A stretch of 64,000 bases of DNA from MFD09286-c1 sp963701015. Its GTDB lineage: Bacteria > Bacteroidota > Bacteroidia > Bacteroidales > DTGW01. The notes beneath the pieces are model-generated. The model was not told the origin of the DNA. It worked only from the letters and a program-made list of their open reading frames with translations, and made no database searches. Position 1 is the stretch's first letter. Each line of letters begins with the position of its first letter. Shown here one piece after another: positions 63,765 through 64,000 of this stretch. The position numbers were made by a program, and so were the translations under genes. Location: assembly GCA_963701015.1 (NCBI GenBank), contig OY969556.1, forward strand, positions 1,240,001 through 1,304,000, written 5' to 3'.

Positions 63765-63798
63765 GCGCTTGCATTAAATTGTAAGCGCTTTTATTTTT
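63765..63798 (+). terminator. Intrinsic terminator after the MCP gene
   Basis: Stem GCGCTTGCA (63765-63773) with TGTAAGCGC (63780-63788), one G-T wobble, 6-base loop, then a T-rich tail, 28 bases after the MCP stop. Confidence 0.8.
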
Positions 63799-63824
63799 CC
63801 TAAATCTTGTGTTTAAAATATATT

Positions 63825-63832
63825 TACCTTTG
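63825..63832 (+). promoter_or_regulatory. -7 promoter box of argF
   Basis: TACCTTTG fits TAnnTTTG, 34 bases before the argF ATG at 63867. Confidence 0.55.
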
Positions 63833-63866
63833 ATATTATTATTGTTAAAGTTTAAAAATTATCATT

Positions 63867-64000
63867 ATGTCTATAAGTCTTAAAAACAGAAGTTTTTTAA
63901 AACTTCTTGATTTTACACCTTCAGAAATTAATTATTTATTGTCACTTTCAGCAGATTTAAAAGCAGCAAAAAAAACAGGAAAGGAAATTCAACATTTAAA
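63867..64000 (+). CDS. argF: Ornithine carbamoyltransferase, N-terminal part, cut by window edge
   Basis: The 44 visible residues (MSISLKNRSFLKLLDFTPSE, then INYLLSLSADLKAAKKTGKE) match the start of ornithine carbamoyltransferases (LKNRSFLKLLDFTP.EI..LL.LS..LK..KK.G). The enzyme makes citrulline from ornithine and carbamoyl phosphate in arginine synthesis. Bacteroidota also carry the related acetyl- or succinylornithine form (ArgF'), and the visible part does not separate them. The gene runs out of the window. Confidence 0.8.
   Translation, partial: MSISLKNRSFLKLLDFTPSEINYLLSLSADLKAAKKTGKEIQHL

Noticed and set aside
1..64000. tRNA genes, CRISPR arrays or integrated phage
   Set aside because: I looked through the intergenic gaps and found no cloverleaf-like segment, no regular direct repeats and no phage structural genes. 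The ORF6N gene alone is not evidence of a prophage.

Overview
This is an AT-rich chromosomal window from a member of the Bacteroidota, most likely class Bacteroidia. The evidence is a hybrid two-component regulator with Y_Y_Y and AraC domains, DUF349 and DUF6588-type proteins, an ORF6N protein, a two-repeat ClpC, a YidC with the long periplasmic domain, and several promoters with the Bacteroidota -7 box TAnnTTTG. No tRNA, rRNA or CRISPR array was seen. The window cuts a GH2 glycosidase at its left edge and argF at its right edge.

Layout. 1-6.4 kb: GH2 C-terminal part, YceI, threonine aldolase, a VOC protein and two poorly known envelope proteins. 6.5-11.2 kb: a RelA/SpoT homologue with a degenerate hydrolase domain, a ProX-like deacylase coupled to a solitary HUH (IS200-like) protein, and homoserine dehydrogenase behind what looks like a threonine attenuator with a leader peptide. 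11.2-17.7 kb: clpC, gyrA and a TPR protein. 17.9-24.6 kb: a frameshifted hybrid two-component regulator, an MFS sugar-type carrier and a flippase. 24.5-36.6 kb: FtsE-like ATPase, polysaccharide deacetylase, yidC, pyrG, a five-repeat DUF349 protein, an MFS exporter and an unusually long ligA. 36.8-40.3 kb: ABC-F ATPase, epimerase and a lipoprotein.

40.3-50.2 kb is a leftward gene cluster for amino-acid fermentation. It holds an aminotransferase, a four-subunit ferredoxin-dependent 2-oxoacid oxidoreductase, phenylacetate-CoA ligase with an ACT protein, and a fused ADP-forming acyl-CoA synthetase. A tandem SiaB-like regulator stands upstream and an ORF6N gene is inserted inside. Together these could deaminate amino acids, decarboxylate the keto acids to acyl-CoA with reduced ferredoxin, and recover ATP.

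50.3-58.8 kb: mltG, an Omp85-type barrel, murB, a glycosyltransferase and a nitroreductase, then a tight cassette of hemerythrin, a LuxR-type regulator with a degenerate receiver, a barrel protein and a c-type cytochrome lipoprotein. 58.8-60.6 kb is a complete IS1182-type element whose two ends each fold into a terminator-like hairpin. It sits against a CheY/CheW/MCP chemotaxis group, followed by the start of argF.

Three conserved genes (relA, the hybrid regulator, ligA) each carry one single-base frameshift. Because coding potential resumes cleanly after each one, sequencing or assembly error is at least as likely as real gene decay.
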